DNA of 64,000 nt from Phyllobacterium phragmitis (GTDB lineage Bacteria > Pseudomonadota > Alphaproteobacteria > Rhizobiales > Rhizobiaceae). Below are positions 17,230 through 27,630 of the stretch, piece by piece. Each line of letters opens with the position of its first letter. The first letter of the stretch is position 1. A model generated the notes under the pieces. That model worked only from the letters and a program-made list of their open reading frames with translations. It was not told the origin of the DNA and did not search any database. The stretch spans positions 62,001 to 126,000 of the forward strand of contig NZ_PVBR01000002.1 in NCBI RefSeq assembly GCF_002980495.1, given 5' to 3'. The position numbers were made by a program, and so were the translations under genes.

Positions 17230-19716
17230 TCAGATTTTTATCCCGGCAATGCCGGCTTTGGCGGCCCCCGCCGTCACCTTTCCTTTCCCGCTGCCAGTGC
17301 CGACCTTTGGCTGGCTTTTCCGGGCGGCAATCGCATCGGCGATGGCTTCGATCTGCTCGACGCGCAAATTGATGTCGCGCTGCGGGAACGGAATCTCGAT
17401 CCCTTCCTCGGCAAATTTTTCCACGATCAGGAAGCGCAATTCATTCTCTACCAGGACGATTGAAGATATGTCGGACAGGAACACCCGAAGTTCGAAATCG
17501 AGCGAAGAATCGCCAAATCCCTTGAAGGCGACGAAAGGTTCGGGGTTCTTGAGCACCTGCGGATGGGAGCGCCCGATATCCAGCAGCAACGCATGGACCT
17601 TGCGCGGATCGCTGCCATAGGCCGCGCCGATGGGTATATCGGCGCGGCCGAGCTTGTTGCGATGCGTCCAGTTGGCGACATTGTCATTGATCAGCGAGGA
17701 ATTGGGAACGATGATCGACTGGCGCTGGAATGTTTCCACTTCCGTGGCGCGCACGCTGATCTTCTTGACGATACCGGCAACGCCGCCGGCCTCCACCCAG
17801 TCACCGACCTTGATGGGCCGCTCCACCAGAAGGATAAGACCCGAAACGAAGTTGGACACCACGTTCTGCAGGCCAAAACCGATGCCGAGCGAGAGACCTC
17901 CGGCAACCAGCGCCAGATTGGAGAGATTGATCCCGGCCGCCGATATGCCGACCAGCGCGGCAAGCGCCAGCCCGAGATAACCGACGACGGTGCGGATCGA
18001 ATTGCGCACCCCCGAATCGACCCGCCCGCGCGCCATGACGCTACCATCGAGCCAGTTCTGAAACCAGCGCGTAATGAAATAACCGATGACGAACAACAGC
18101 AGGCCGGTGAAGATGCTGGTGAAGGAGATCGAGAAATTGCCGACTTGGAAGCCGGTCATCAACCGAAGGAACCATGTCTGCAACTCCGACCACTGGAACC
18201 CGAGTTGCAGAAGGATCAGAGGCACGCCGATCAGAAGAACGACGAAATTGGTGAGAATGCCCGCAACCAGGCCGAGCTGATCGAGCGATGTCTCATCCAT
18301 GCCGAAACGCTGCTGCATGGCGCGCCCGACCGAGGTACTGCCGAAGGCCTGTTCGGCCGTGATGGCTCGCGCGGTGAGGAAGCCTAGATACATCGTCACC
18401 AGAAACGCGCCATTGACGACGATCTGCTGAGAAGCGAAGCGTGCCAGCCCGATATAGCCGAGCAGCGCGGCGACGATCGGAAACAGCCCCAGGCATATGA
18501 GGAAAACCCGCAACGCCTTGGGCCACGGTCGGACAGCCCCCGTTTCCTCCTGTTCAAGCGGCTTCACCCACGCAATGGCGATGATCAAAAGCCCCACCAG
18601 CACAGTGGCGAGCAGGCTTTTCGCCACGGTCAGCGATAATGGCGACGCCAGCACCTGGTTGACCGTATTGAGAAAATAATCGAGGCCGTTGATCAGTGCG
18701 GTCGTGGTGATGAGGTAGGTGAGCACCCGCGCCGGCTTCGGCGCGATATGCACCAGCCGCCAGTTCGGCATGTCCGAGCACAGCACCGCTTTTGCCAGCC
18801 TGTGGATGAAATAGACGATGACGATCACGCTGAATAGCGACGACAGCATCTTCGCGATGTCGGTGCGCAGGACATTGAAATAGTCGAGGAAGAAATAGGT
18901 TGTCCCGAGGAAAACGCCGACCGCCGCCGAGGGAATGAGTGTCGACCAGAAGGCGGCGGAAAGCCGGCTCAGATAGGACGGGGCCTCGACGGTGGGATCG
19001 CGCAGGAAAAGATCGCCCAGGAAACGCCTGGCGCCGAAATGCAGGACAAGCGCTGCGGCCAGGGCAAAGAACGCCGCCGCCAGGAAGGGTTTGAGCTTGA
19101 ACGACAAGACGAACCGCCACCAGGACGAGATCCTCCGTCCAAGCTTTTGCGTCTCGTATCCTGCGGCGCCCACGACCTGGCTGCCCAGCGAATAATTGAT
19201 GTCGACACGCTGCGAAAGCGTGCGCGTGAACAATTCGCGGCGCATCTCGCCGATCCGCTCGATCATCTGGTTGACGGTAACGGAACTATCCTCCGTCTCC
19301 CCGATCATGGCGTTGATCTGCGCCTTTTCACCGGTCAGCCGGTTGCGTTCGTCGGTGACGATCGCAGGCTCTGCAGGCTGTCCCTGGGCCGGTGCTGGAC
19401 CGAGTTGCTCCAGCCGCGCGTTGATCTCCGTCAGCCGCGGCCTGAAAGCCAGACCAACGCCGAGCAGCTTCTTCGTCACACCCTCCATCTGCAGGCGCAG
19501 ATCGGCCAGTTCCTCGTCGCTCGTCGAGGCTTTTGCCATCTGTCCGGACAGGTCGGCCGTCTGCTTCTTCAGCGAATCGATGATTGGACGTTGTTCCGCG
19601 ATGATATTCTGCTGCGCGAAGCCATGGCTGACTGGCGCCAGAAACGCGAAAAATATCGCGAAAACAAACAGGAATTTCGAGAGTTTACCTGAAAATATCA
19701 ATTTCGATCCGCCCAT
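17230..19716 (-). CDS. MscS family mechanosensitive channel with DUF3772
   Basis: The 828-aa protein has a signal peptide, a periplasmic DUF3772 domain with coiled-coil character (about 40-190), about ten membrane helices, and a C-terminal MscS pore and beta domain. The pore helix region reads GLSLGIGFGLQNVVSNFVSG, followed by ERPIKVGDWVEAGGVAGIVK and NSSLINDNVANWTHRN. Large MscS proteins of this type release solutes on hypo-osmotic shock. The product ends in a basic Gly/Lys tail. It is divergent from the hypothetical gene at 19965. Confidence 0.93.
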   Translation of the reverse strand: MGGSKLIFSGKLSKFLFVFAIFFAFLAPVSHGFAQQNIIAEQRPIIDSLKKQTADLSGQMAKASTSDEELADLRLQMEGVTKKLLGVGLAFRPRLTEINARLEQLGPAPAQGQPAEPAIVTDERNRLTGEKAQINAMIGETEDSSVTVNQMIERIGEMRRELFTRTLSQRVDINYSLGSQVVGAAGYETQKLGRRISSWWRFVLSFKLKPFLAAAFFALAAALVLHFGARRFLGDLFLRDPTVEAPSYLSRLSAAFWSTLIPSAAVGVFLGTTYFFLDYFNVLRTDIAKMLSSLFSVIVIVYFIHRLAKAVLCSDMPNWRLVHIAPKPARVLTYLITTTALINGLDYFLNTVNQVLASPLSLTVAKSLLATVLVGLLIIAIAWVKPLEQEETGAVRPWPKALRVFLICLGLFPIVAALLGYIGLARFASQQIVVNGAFLVTMYLGFLTARAITAEQAFGSTSVGRAMQQRFGMDETSLDQLGLVAGILTNFVVLLIGVPLILLQLGFQWSELQTWFLRLMTGFQVGNFSISFTSIFTGLLLFVIGYFITRWFQNWLDGSVMARGRVDSGVRNSIRTVVGYLGLALAALVGISAAGINLSNLALVAGGLSLGIGFGLQNVVSNFVSGLILLVERPIKVGDWVEAGGVAGIVKKISVRATEVETFQRQSIIVPNSSLINDNVANWTHRNKLGRADIPIGAAYGSDPRKVHALLLDIGRSHPQVLKNPEPFVAFKGFGDSSLDFELRVFLSDISSIVLVENELRFLIVEKFAEEGIEIPFPQRDINLRVEQIEAIADAIAARKSQPKVGTGSGKGKVTAGAAKAGIAGIKI

Positions 19717-19964
19717 TTCGATCCGTTATCCGCCCTGAAGCGCTTCCCGGACCTCCATTCATAGAAAACCGTGCTACCGTTCACAAGTAAAACGGGGCAC
19801 AATCATGACGTCGAAATGAATCGGAATTGCAAAATCTTTCCGCAAAACACCGCAAGCGACCGATATTTTCTTGTCCCGCGGCCCCTGGGTGGCTAATGAG
19901 AGATTGCGATTGGCGCGATTTTCGTGCAGACGGACCTTTACTGTCCGGATATCGCCGTGATGTC

Positions 19965-20417
19965 ATGACATCCACGAAACTGCGGGAGTTGATCGAGGCA
20001 ATGCATTTCACAAGCGACGCAGAACAGGAAAAGCGCGGAGTTGTGCCGCTTTTCGCCTGCGTCCTATGGATCGCCGCTATTCTCTTCGCTTTTCACTGGG
20101 CCGTTCCCGGCGAAAATGACGTCGATGACGTTCTTGCCATCGCCGCGGGAAATCAGGGTGATATGCGTTCGCCGGTTCCGGCAAGGGAACAATCGGCTCC
20201 TGCACAAAACCCGATGCGGGCGGCAGCGCTGGAAGCCTGGCATCTGAAGGCCACGCCGCTTCGCCACGACGGCGGACAGGATCCAGCCCTTTTGCCCGCT
20301 TCATACGAATTCGGCATATGGAATATTGGCGGCGCTATCCCAAGCCGGATCGCCGCGCCGTCAACCGGGATATTCGGCCGCGCCTTTGCTGCGCGTGCCC
20401 CGCCGGCTGCCGCCTGA
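19965..20417 (+). CDS. Hypothetical membrane-anchored protein
   Basis: An open frame giving about 150 aa from ATG 19965, with one membrane helix (VVPLFACVLWIAAILFAFHW, about residues 25-44) and a low-complexity Ala/Pro-rich remainder. The frame is open further upstream to 19827, but the segment before 19965 has no helix or motif. I recognise no family. It fits neatly between the divergent MscS gene and secDF, which favours a real gene, but support is modest. Confidence 0.45.
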   Translation: MTSTKLRELIEAMHFTSDAEQEKRGVVPLFACVLWIAAILFAFHWAVPGENDVDDVLAIAAGNQGDMRSPVPAREQSAPAQNPMRAAALEAWHLKATPLRHDGGQDPALLPASYEFGIWNIGGAIPSRIAAPSTGIFGRAFAARAPPAAA

Positions 20418-20532
20418 GCCTTACTCGGCGCACGGAATTGTCCCTTTGAGGGGAACTTCATCTTAAGAAAACCGGCGCTCGCGAATATCCCAGCATAGGT
20501 TTCAGCGAGCCCAACTTTACCGGATCATAAAA

Positions 20533-23070
20533 ATGCGCACTTCAAAATGGGTCGTCGCGACCTACAGCTTCGTCATTCTGATCGGCATCATCATAGCGCT
20601 GCCGAACCTGTTCACGCAGCAGCAATTGGCTTCCCTGCCGAGCTGGTTCCCGAAAAAGCAGGTCACGCTTGGTCTCGACCTGCGCGGCGGCTCATATCTC
20701 GTCCTCGAGGTCGATGCCGCGAGCCTCAAGAAGGACCGCCTGCGCTCGATACTCGATGACGCGCGCAGCAAGCTGCGTGCCGAGCGCATCCAGCCCCAGT
20801 CGATCCGTGTCGTTGGCGACGCGGTGGTGGTCAGCATTGCCGATGCCGATCAGCGTGCGCGCGCCGAAACGGCGCTGCGCGAGCTTGCCACTCCCATCGA
20901 CGACCAGACGGGTTTCGGCGCAGCGACCAACGATATCGACGTCAGCGCCGCCGATAACCAGATCCGTCTCACCCTGACGGAGGCGGGCATGCAGTACCGC
21001 CTCAACAGCGCGCTCCAGCAGAGCCTCGAGATCATCCGCCAGCGTGTCGACCAGGTCGGTGTCGCCGAACCGTCGATCCAGCGCGTCGGCTCCGATCGCA
21101 TCGTGGTTCAGCTTCCCGGCCTCCAGGACCCCGCACAGTTGCGCCAGCTCCTCGGCAGCACGGCGAAGATGAGCTTCCACATGCTTGCCGACGTCAATCC
21201 GAACGATGTGCCGCCTCCCGGCGTCACGATCATGCCGGATGCGAAGGACCCGAATATCAAATATCCGATCGAGGATCAGGTGGCGCTGAGCGGCGAAAGG
21301 CTGACGGATGCGCGCGCCGGCTTCGATTCACAAACCAACGAACCGATCGTCTCCTTCCGTTTCGACAGTCTCGGCGCGCGTCAGTTCGGCGATATCACCA
21401 GCCGCAATGTCGGCCGTCCATTCGCCATCGTCCTTGACGGCAAAGTGCTGAGCGCCCCCGTCATCCGCGAGCCGATCACCGGCGGTTCCGGCCAGATCAG
21501 CGGCAGCTTCACGGTCGAGGACACCGTCGTCCTGTCGGCTCTCCTGCGTGCCGGCGCCCTGCCCGCTCCGCTCACCGTCATCGAAGAGCGTACAGTCGGC
21601 CCCGACCTCGGCGCAGACGCTATCAAGATGGGCCTTTACACCGGTCTGATAGGCTTTGCCCTTGTGGCGGTGTTCATCATCGTCCTCTACGGCTACTGGG
21701 GTATGATCGCCAATCTGGCGCTTCTGCTCCACACGATCCTCACCTTCTCGGCCCTCAGCCTCATCGGTGCGACGCTGACGCTGCCGGGCATCGCCGGCAT
21801 CATTCTCGGCATCGGTATTGCGGTCGACGCCAACGTCCTCATCAATGAACGTATCAAGGAGGAAACCCGCAAGGGGCTCAATGCCATGCCGGCCCTCGAC
21901 AGGGGGTTCAAGAGCGCTTACGCCACCATCGTCGACGCCAATGTGACGACGCTCATCGCCACCGGCCTTCTCTTCCTGTTCGGCACCGGCCCTGTACGCG
22001 GCTTCGCCATCACCATGATGCTCGGCATTGCCATTTCGATGTTCGCCGACGTCAGCCTCGTGCGCATGATGATGGCCTGGGTCGTCCGTCGCTGGAAGCT
22101 GAAGAAGCTGGAAATCAAGCCGTTCATCCGGTTTGGACCCGAGGGTACGAACTTCCAGTTCATGCGGGCACGCTTTTTCGGCATCGGCGTTTCCATCGTA
22201 CTCTCGATCGCATCGATCGTGCTCTTCATCACGCCTGGCCTCAATTACGGCATCGATTTCAAGGGCGGCATCCAGGTCGAGATCGATACGCCGCAACCGG
22301 CCGATCTCAGCCAGTTGCGCTCGACGCTCGGTGCTCTCGACCTCGGCGAAGTCGCGCTGCAGAATATCGGCGGCCCCAGCAGCGTCCTGATCCGCGTGCA
22401 GCGTCAGGACGGCGGCGAGAAAGCACAGACGGAGGCAGTCACCAAGGTCCGTGGTGCGGTTGAAAAGCTCATCCCCGGCGTCAAGATCGAACGCACGGAG
22501 GTCGTCGGCCCGAAAGTCAGCGGTGAACTGGCACGCTCCGGCATCCTCGCCGTAGCTCTCGCTGCAGTCGCGATGCTGTTCTACATCTGGTGGCGCTTCG
22601 AATGGTATTTCGCACTCGGCGCCATCGCTACGCTCATCCTCGATACCACCAAGATGATCGGCTTCTTCGCCTTGACCGGCCTCGACTTCAACCTGACGGC
22701 CATCGCCGCCCTCCTGACGATCATCGGCTATTCGGTGAACGACAAGGTGGTGGTCTATGACCGGATGCGCGAAAATCTCAGGCTCTATAAGTCCAAACCT
22801 CTGCGCGAGATCATCGACATGAGCATCAATCAGGTGCTGGCGCGTTGTATCTTCACCTCGCTGACCACCTTCCTTGCCATGCTGCCCATGGCGATCTGGG
22901 GTGGCAGCGCGGTCGAGAACTTCGCCGTTCCGATGATCTTCGGCATTGTGATTGCGACCAGCTCGTCGATCTACATCGCCGCTCCGATCCTTCTGTTGCT
23001 GGGCAACTGGTGGAAGCGTCGTCAGGCCGAACAGCAGAAAACCGAAGGCGCGATCACCCAGAACCGATGA
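20533..23070 (+). CDS. secDF: Protein translocase SecDF fusion
   Basis: An 845-aa single-chain SecDF, the accessory translocase that uses the proton gradient to pull secreted proteins across the membrane after SecA. The SecD half (about 1-520) starts with a helix, contains LGLDLRGGSYLVLEVD and a large periplasmic domain, then five further helices with GIGIAVDANVLINERIKEE. The SecF half (about 545-830) shows NYGIDFKGGIQVEI and TIIGYSVNDKVVVYDRMREN. Twelve helices in total match the fused form known from Bacillus and many Rhizobiales. It is transcribed alone or with the downstream antiporter (135-bp gap). Confidence 0.96.
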   Translation: MRTSKWVVATYSFVILIGIIIALPNLFTQQQLASLPSWFPKKQVTLGLDLRGGSYLVLEVDAASLKKDRLRSILDDARSKLRAERIQPQSIRVVGDAVVVSIADADQRARAETALRELATPIDDQTGFGAATNDIDVSAADNQIRLTLTEAGMQYRLNSALQQSLEIIRQRVDQVGVAEPSIQRVGSDRIVVQLPGLQDPAQLRQLLGSTAKMSFHMLADVNPNDVPPPGVTIMPDAKDPNIKYPIEDQVALSGERLTDARAGFDSQTNEPIVSFRFDSLGARQFGDITSRNVGRPFAIVLDGKVLSAPVIREPITGGSGQISGSFTVEDTVVLSALLRAGALPAPLTVIEERTVGPDLGADAIKMGLYTGLIGFALVAVFIIVLYGYWGMIANLALLLHTILTFSALSLIGATLTLPGIAGIILGIGIAVDANVLINERIKEETRKGLNAMPALDRGFKSAYATIVDANVTTLIATGLLFLFGTGPVRGFAITMMLGIAISMFADVSLVRMMMAWVVRRWKLKKLEIKPFIRFGPEGTNFQFMRARFFGIGVSIVLSIASIVLFITPGLNYGIDFKGGIQVEIDTPQPADLSQLRSTLGALDLGEVALQNIGGPSSVLIRVQRQDGGEKAQTEAVTKVRGAVEKLIPGVKIERTEVVGPKVSGELARSGILAVALAAVAMLFYIWWRFEWYFALGAIATLILDTTKMIGFFALTGLDFNLTAIAALLTIIGYSVNDKVVVYDRMRENLRLYKSKPLREIIDMSINQVLARCIFTSLTTFLAMLPMAIWGGSAVENFAVPMIFGIVIATSSSIYIAAPILLLLGNWWKRRQAEQQKTEGAITQNR

Positions 23071-23205
23071 AAAACCCGACGGCGCACCGGGAAATCGATC
23101 TTTCCGGATGCGCCATCGGCACTTCCAAATATACTCCGGCCGTCATCCAGACGGCGAACGAAGCAAAGATGGAACACCCGTCGTCCGGAGGAGATTTCCC
23201 GCCCA

Positions 23206-24954
23206 ATGCCGCATGAGACGCCTCTGATTGCAACGATCGTCGTCGGGCTCTGCCTTGCCTTCGTCTTCGGTGCGATCGCCAATCGGTTGCGTATCCCTCC
23301 CCTTGTCGGCTACCTGCTTGCAGGTGTCCTTGCCGGACCGCATACGCCAGGCTTCGTCGCCGACCAGGAACTGGCGCCGGAACTGGCCGAAATCGGCGTC
23401 ATTCTCCTGATGTTCGGCGTCGGCCTGCATTTTTCCCTGAAGGACCTTCTCTCGGTCAGGGCGATCGCGCTGCCCGGCGCAATCGTGCAGATCGCCGTTG
23501 CCACCGCACTCGGCACGGGCCTCGGCCTCATTCTCGGCTGGAACCTCGGTGCCGGCGTCGTTTTCGGCCTGGCTCTTTCGGCAGCCAGCACGGTGGTTCT
23601 GCTGCGCGCCATGCAGGAGCGCCGCCTCATTGAAACCGAACGCGGCCGCATTGCCGTCGGCTGGCTCATCGTCGAGGATCTCGCCATGGTGATGGCGCTG
23701 GTTCTCCTGCCGGCGCTGGCAAGCGTCATCAACGGCACGCCCAGCACGGCGCTCAGCGATCCTATCGCCATCTATTTCGGCCTTGGATTGTGGGGCGTCA
23801 TCGGCCTCACCTTCGGCAAGGTGGCGCTCTTCGTCGTGCTGATGCTCGTCATCGGGCGGCGCGTGATCCCATGGGTCCTGCATACGATCGCACATACGGG
23901 ATCGCGCGAACTCTTCCGTCTTGGCGTCCTCGCGATTGCGCTCGGCGTCGCCTTCGGCGCGGCGAAACTCTTCGGCGTATCGCTGGCGCTCGGTGCTTTC
24001 TTCGCCGGCATGATCATGAGCGAATCCGAGCTCAGCCACCGCGCCGCCGAGGAATCGCTGCCTTTGCGCGATGCCTTTGCCGTCCTGTTCTTCGTCTCGG
24101 TCGGGATGCTGTTCGATCCGGCCAGCCTGCTCAACGATCCGCTGCCGATGCTCGCCACGCTCGTCATCATCATCCTGGGAAAATCCGTTGCCGCCTTCCT
24201 GATCGTGCGTTCTTTCGGCCATCCCATCGGCACGGCACTGACGATTTCGGCAAGTCTGGCGCAGATCGGCGAATTCTCGTTCATTCTGGCCGAACTCGGC
24301 GTCGGGCTGAAACTGCTCCCGGAAGAAGGCCGTGACCTGATCCTCGGCGGAGCCATTCTCTCGATATTGCTGAACCCTCTCGTCTTCCTCGCGATGGACC
24401 GGCTCCGACCAAGACTGGAAAAACGTCTCGCGACGGCTCCGGATCAGGCCGCCTCCATGGCTGAGCAACGAGCAGAGCCGGAAGCCGAAGTGGAGGAACT
24501 GCCGGTCACCTCCTTGACCGATCATACAATCCTCATCGGCTATGGCCGCGTCGGAAGCCTGGTGGGCGAAGCCCTGAAGGCGGCAGGGGAGCCCTTTCTC
24601 GTCATTGAGGACGCCGACAAGCCGATCGGAAAATTGCGCGACGAGGATGTGGAAAATCTCATTGGCAATGCCGTGCGCGACGAAGTGCTGAATGCCGCCA
24701 ATCTCCCAAAGGCGCGCCAGCTCGTTCTTGCCATTCCCAATGCGTTCGAAGCCGGTCAGATTATCGTCAAGGTTCGGGCAGCCAATCCAGGCATCGGCAT
24801 TGTTGCACGCGCCCATTCAGACGCCGAGGCGCAGCATCTGACCGATCTTGGTGCGGATATCGTTATCATGGGCGAGCGCGAGATTGCGCGCGGCATGGTC
24901 ACGCATCTTCTGGAAGCAAATTCACCCATCGCCGGCGAAGCTGGTGTGATCTAA
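23206..24954 (+). CDS. ybaL: YbaL-type cation:proton antiporter (CPA2)
   Basis: This 582-aa protein consists of a Na+/H+ exchanger-type membrane domain (about 5-400, twelve or so helices, with SAASTVVLLRAM and GWLIVEDLAMV in the ion-binding region) and a cytoplasmic RCK/TrkA-N nucleotide-binding domain (about 440-555, starting ILIGYGRVGSLVGE). YbaL/RosB proteins are predicted K+/H+ antiporters related to KefB/C. It sits between secDF and the UPF0104 gene on the same strand, with gaps of 135 and 51 bp. Confidence 0.9.
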   Translation: MPHETPLIATIVVGLCLAFVFGAIANRLRIPPLVGYLLAGVLAGPHTPGFVADQELAPELAEIGVILLMFGVGLHFSLKDLLSVRAIALPGAIVQIAVATALGTGLGLILGWNLGAGVVFGLALSAASTVVLLRAMQERRLIETERGRIAVGWLIVEDLAMVMALVLLPALASVINGTPSTALSDPIAIYFGLGLWGVIGLTFGKVALFVVLMLVIGRRVIPWVLHTIAHTGSRELFRLGVLAIALGVAFGAAKLFGVSLALGAFFAGMIMSESELSHRAAEESLPLRDAFAVLFFVSVGMLFDPASLLNDPLPMLATLVIIILGKSVAAFLIVRSFGHPIGTALTISASLAQIGEFSFILAELGVGLKLLPEEGRDLILGGAILSILLNPLVFLAMDRLRPRLEKRLATAPDQAASMAEQRAEPEAEVEELPVTSLTDHTILIGYGRVGSLVGEALKAAGEPFLVIEDADKPIGKLRDEDVENLIGNAVRDEVLNAANLPKARQLVLAIPNAFEAGQIIVKVRAANPGIGIVARAHSDAEAQHLTDLGADIVIMGEREIARGMVTHLLEANSPIAGEAGVI

Positions 24955-25005
24955 CTAGATACGAAAGGTATAAGACTGGCAAAATGGGTTCGGGCAACAG
25001 GCAAC

Positions 25006-25962
25006 ATGAAGCTTAAAGATTACATATGGCCAATCGTCGGCGTCATCGCGGTCCTTGTTTCGGCATGGCTGCTCTACAAGGAGCTGCGCAGCATATCGCT
25101 CGAAGATGTAATCCACAGCCTTGATGCCATCAGCCTGCATCGCTGGTTGCTGGCCGGTGCCTCGGCGATGCTGTCCTATGTCGCGCTCGCCGGTTATGAC
25201 CGCATTGCGCTGCTGCACCTGAAGAAGACCATCTCCTGGGTGTTCATCACGCTGAGTTCCTTCACGACCTACGCGCTGTCGCACAATATCGGTGCCTCCG
25301 TTGTTTCAGGGGCGGTCGTGCGCTACCGCGCCTATAGCTCACAGGGGCTGACCGGCAGCGAAGTGGCGGTTCTCGTCGCCTTCTGCTCCTTCACCTTCGT
25401 CCTCGGAACAACGATCCTGAGCGGCATCGTCCTCCTCATCGAGCCCGATATCCTGCAGCGCTTTAACGACGAGATCCCCACACATCTGGCGGTCGGGCTC
25501 GGGCTCTTGATGATCCTTCTGGTGCTGCTCTATGTCTTCGGCAGTTGGCTGCAATTGCGCCCGCTGGTCATCGGCAAATTCCGGCTGGAATATCCGCGCC
25601 TCAATCTGGTCTGGCAGCAGCTTCTGATCGCACCGCTCGAACTGATCGGCGCCGCCGGCATCATCTATTTCGCCCTGCCAGAGGCAGGCAATCCGGGCTT
25701 TCTCATCGTGCTCGGCATCTTCCTCGTGTCGTTTTCCGCAGCCCTCATCTCGCATGCGCCCGGGGGCTTGGGCGTTCTCGAGATTGTTTTCCTGACCGGA
25801 CTGCCCGACATGAATCAGGCCGACGTGCTGGCGGCACTGATCGTTTTCCGCCTGCTCTATCTGCTAATCCCCTTCGCGATTTCGCTGTTCATCGTACTGA
25901 TCTTCGAAAAGACCCAGTTCGCGCTGCGCTGGCGGGAAAAGGACAAGCAGCCGGATCAATAA
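25006..25962 (+). CDS. UPF0104 (YbhN/LPG synthase TM-like) protein
   Basis: The 318-aa protein has about eight hydrophobic segments and matches the lysylphosphatidylglycerol synthase transmembrane/flippase family (YbhN, UPF0104). Typical motifs are SYVALAGYDRIALLHL near residue 63, HNIGASVVSGAVVRYRAYSS, and SHAPGGLGVLEIVFL near residue 245. It lacks the aminoacyl-transferase domain of MprF, so lipid modification is unlikely; a lipid-transport role is plausible. It starts 51 bp after the antiporter gene. Confidence 0.88.
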   Translation: MKLKDYIWPIVGVIAVLVSAWLLYKELRSISLEDVIHSLDAISLHRWLLAGASAMLSYVALAGYDRIALLHLKKTISWVFITLSSFTTYALSHNIGASVVSGAVVRYRAYSSQGLTGSEVAVLVAFCSFTFVLGTTILSGIVLLIEPDILQRFNDEIPTHLAVGLGLLMILLVLLYVFGSWLQLRPLVIGKFRLEYPRLNLVWQQLLIAPLELIGAAGIIYFALPEAGNPGFLIVLGIFLVSFSAALISHAPGGLGVLEIVFLTGLPDMNQADVLAALIVFRLLYLLIPFAISLFIVLIFEKTQFALRWREKDKQPDQ

Positions 25963-26109
25963 CCAGGGATTGCAGAACCCAAATTTTCGCGCCAACCGGC
26001 TATTGTTAGGCGATTAGTTTCCAAAAGCCCGGTAACGATAGCCGAGCTTTTCTTCATCAGAATCGTGCCGCGACATATTCTTGAACCAGATTTGGTTTGA
26101 GGAAGCGTC

Positions 26110-26658
26110 ATGACGACATTGATCATACCCGGTTACAGGGGATCGGAAGCCGGTCACTGGCAGCGCCAATGGCTTTGGGACGATCCGCAGGCGAAAATGG
26201 TCGAGCAGGAGGATTGGGAAAACCCGGTTCTTTCCGATTGGTTGCACGTGCTGGAGGCGCATCTGGCCGAACATCCCGGCGCCATTCTGGTCGCGCACAG
26301 CCTCGGCTGCGTACTGGTTTCCCATCTGGCAAACCGTCCGGCGGCGGCGCATGTCGCCGGTGCCCTGCTGGTCGCTCCGGCCGATACCGAAAGGATGGCG
26401 CGCCAGGATGCGAAATTCGTAAGCTTCGCTCCCCTGCCGCGCCGCGAGCTGACCTTTCCCTCGATCGTCGTCGCCAGCCGCAACGACGAATATATGAGCT
26501 TCGCCAAGGCGCAGGCATTGGCCGATGTGTGGGGCTCTGGCTTCGTCGATCTCGGCCATGCCGGCCATATCAACCCGGCAAGCGGCTTCGGCTATTGGCC
26601 GGAAGGCATGATCCTCACCTCCTCCTTCCGCCAACCGGCGCTGATCGCGGCGGAGTGA
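26110..26658 (+). CDS. RBBP9/YdeN family serine hydrolase
   Basis: A 182-aa compact alpha/beta hydrolase. The family-typical opening GYRGSEAGHWQRQW is followed by the nucleophile elbow AHSLGC (Ser near residue 65), an acidic residue in SRNDEYM, and the His in GHAGHIN, giving a complete Ser-Asp-His triad. The substrate is unknown. ATG 26110 has GAGGA upstream. It converges with the sulfate transporter genes across a palindrome at 26698. Confidence 0.9.
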   Translation: MTTLIIPGYRGSEAGHWQRQWLWDDPQAKMVEQEDWENPVLSDWLHVLEAHLAEHPGAILVAHSLGCVLVSHLANRPAAAHVAGALLVAPADTERMARQDAKFVSFAPLPRRELTFPSIVVASRNDEYMSFAKAQALADVWGSGFVDLGHAGHINPASGFGYWPEGMILTSSFRQPALIAAE

Positions 26659-26697
26659 GGATCAAGGGCGTGTGGCTATTCGAAAGCCGCTGGCGCT

Positions 26698-26735
26698 CTC
26701 ACCCCCCTCTGGCCGGCAGGCCAGAGGGGGGTGAG
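26698..26735. repeat. Intergenic palindrome, 17-bp stem
   Basis: Perfect inverted repeat (26698-26714 with 26719-26735, beginning CTCACCCCCCTCTGGCC) with a GGCA loop, between the convergent hydrolase and cysW genes. The core is shared with the palindrome at 1704-1776. Confidence 0.75.
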
Positions 26736-26766
26736 AGGAAGCCCGTGGCCATCAAAACAGCAACCG

Positions 26767-27630
26767 CTAAGCGTGTGCCTTGCGCTCCAGAATATACTTG
26801 AGAACCAGCGTCAAAAGCGCGATGAAAGCAAGTGTCGAGGCCGCGGCAAACGCCCCGACTGTGTTGTAATCATTGAAGAGCTGCTCCACCTGCAAAGGCA
26901 GGGTATTGGTCTTGCCGCGAATGGCGCCGGAGACGATCGATGTCGCACCGAACTCGCCCATCACGCGCGCGTTGCAGAGTACCGCGCCATAAAGAAGCGC
27001 CCATTTGATATTGGGCAAGGTGACGTAGAAGAAGGTTTGCAGGCCGGTAGCGCCAAGCGAGATCGCCGCTTCCTCATCGTCATTGCCCTGCACCTCCATC
27101 AGCGGAATGAGTTCACGCGCCACGAATGGACAGGTGACGAAAAGGCTGACCAGGAAGATCGCCGGAACCGTGAACATGATCCTGATATCGTGCGCCTCGA
27201 GGAACGGCCCGAGCAGGCCCTGCGAGCCATAGAGGAAGAGATAGGTCACGCCTGCCACGATCGGCGAGACCGAAAATGGAATTTCGACGAAGGTGATGAG
27301 CAGCCGCCTTCCCGGAAAGCGGAACCGCGTCACCAACCAGGCGACGCAGATGCCGAAAACCATATTGATCGGCACGACGACAACGGCGGTGAGAACGGTG
27401 AGCCAGATCGCGTGCAGGGTCGCCGGCTCGGTGATCTCGCTCCAGAAGACGCCGATCCCGCTGCTGAAGGCATAAATGAAGATCACCGCCAGCGGCACGC
27501 CGAGGAAAAGCACCGAAAGCACGATGGCGGAAAGGATCAGCGCGACCTGCCAGGGGCCGCGCTTCTTCTTCAGCGTACCGGCGGCCGTGGCGGACGGCCG
27601 GCCGATCGCAAGACTAGCTGCGCTCTGCAT
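26767..27630 (-). CDS. cysW: Sulfate ABC transporter permease CysW
   Basis: The 287-aa inner-membrane permease has six predicted helices and the EAA loop (EEAAISLGATGLQTFFYVTL) that contacts the ATPase. Motifs such as MGEFGATSIVSG identify the CysW branch. It overlaps the end of cysT by 17 bp, so the two are translated from one message. No ATPase gene (cysA) follows: the next gene downstream is on the opposite strand, so the ATPase must be encoded elsewhere or shared. Confidence 0.95.
   Translation of the reverse strand: MQSAASLAIGRPSATAAGTLKKKRGPWQVALILSAIVLSVLFLGVPLAVIFIYAFSSGIGVFWSEITEPATLHAIWLTVLTAVVVVPINMVFGICVAWLVTRFRFPGRRLLITFVEIPFSVSPIVAGVTYLFLYGSQGLLGPFLEAHDIRIMFTVPAIFLVSLFVTCPFVARELIPLMEVQGNDDEEAAISLGATGLQTFFYVTLPNIKWALLYGAVLCNARVMGEFGATSIVSGAIRGKTNTLPLQVEQLFNDYNTVGAFAAASTLAFIALLTLVLKYILERKAHA

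Noticed and set aside
23143-24816. 557-codon minus-strand frame opposite the antiporter gene
   Set aside because: Low-complexity, Asp/Glu/Arg-rich antisense product without motifs.
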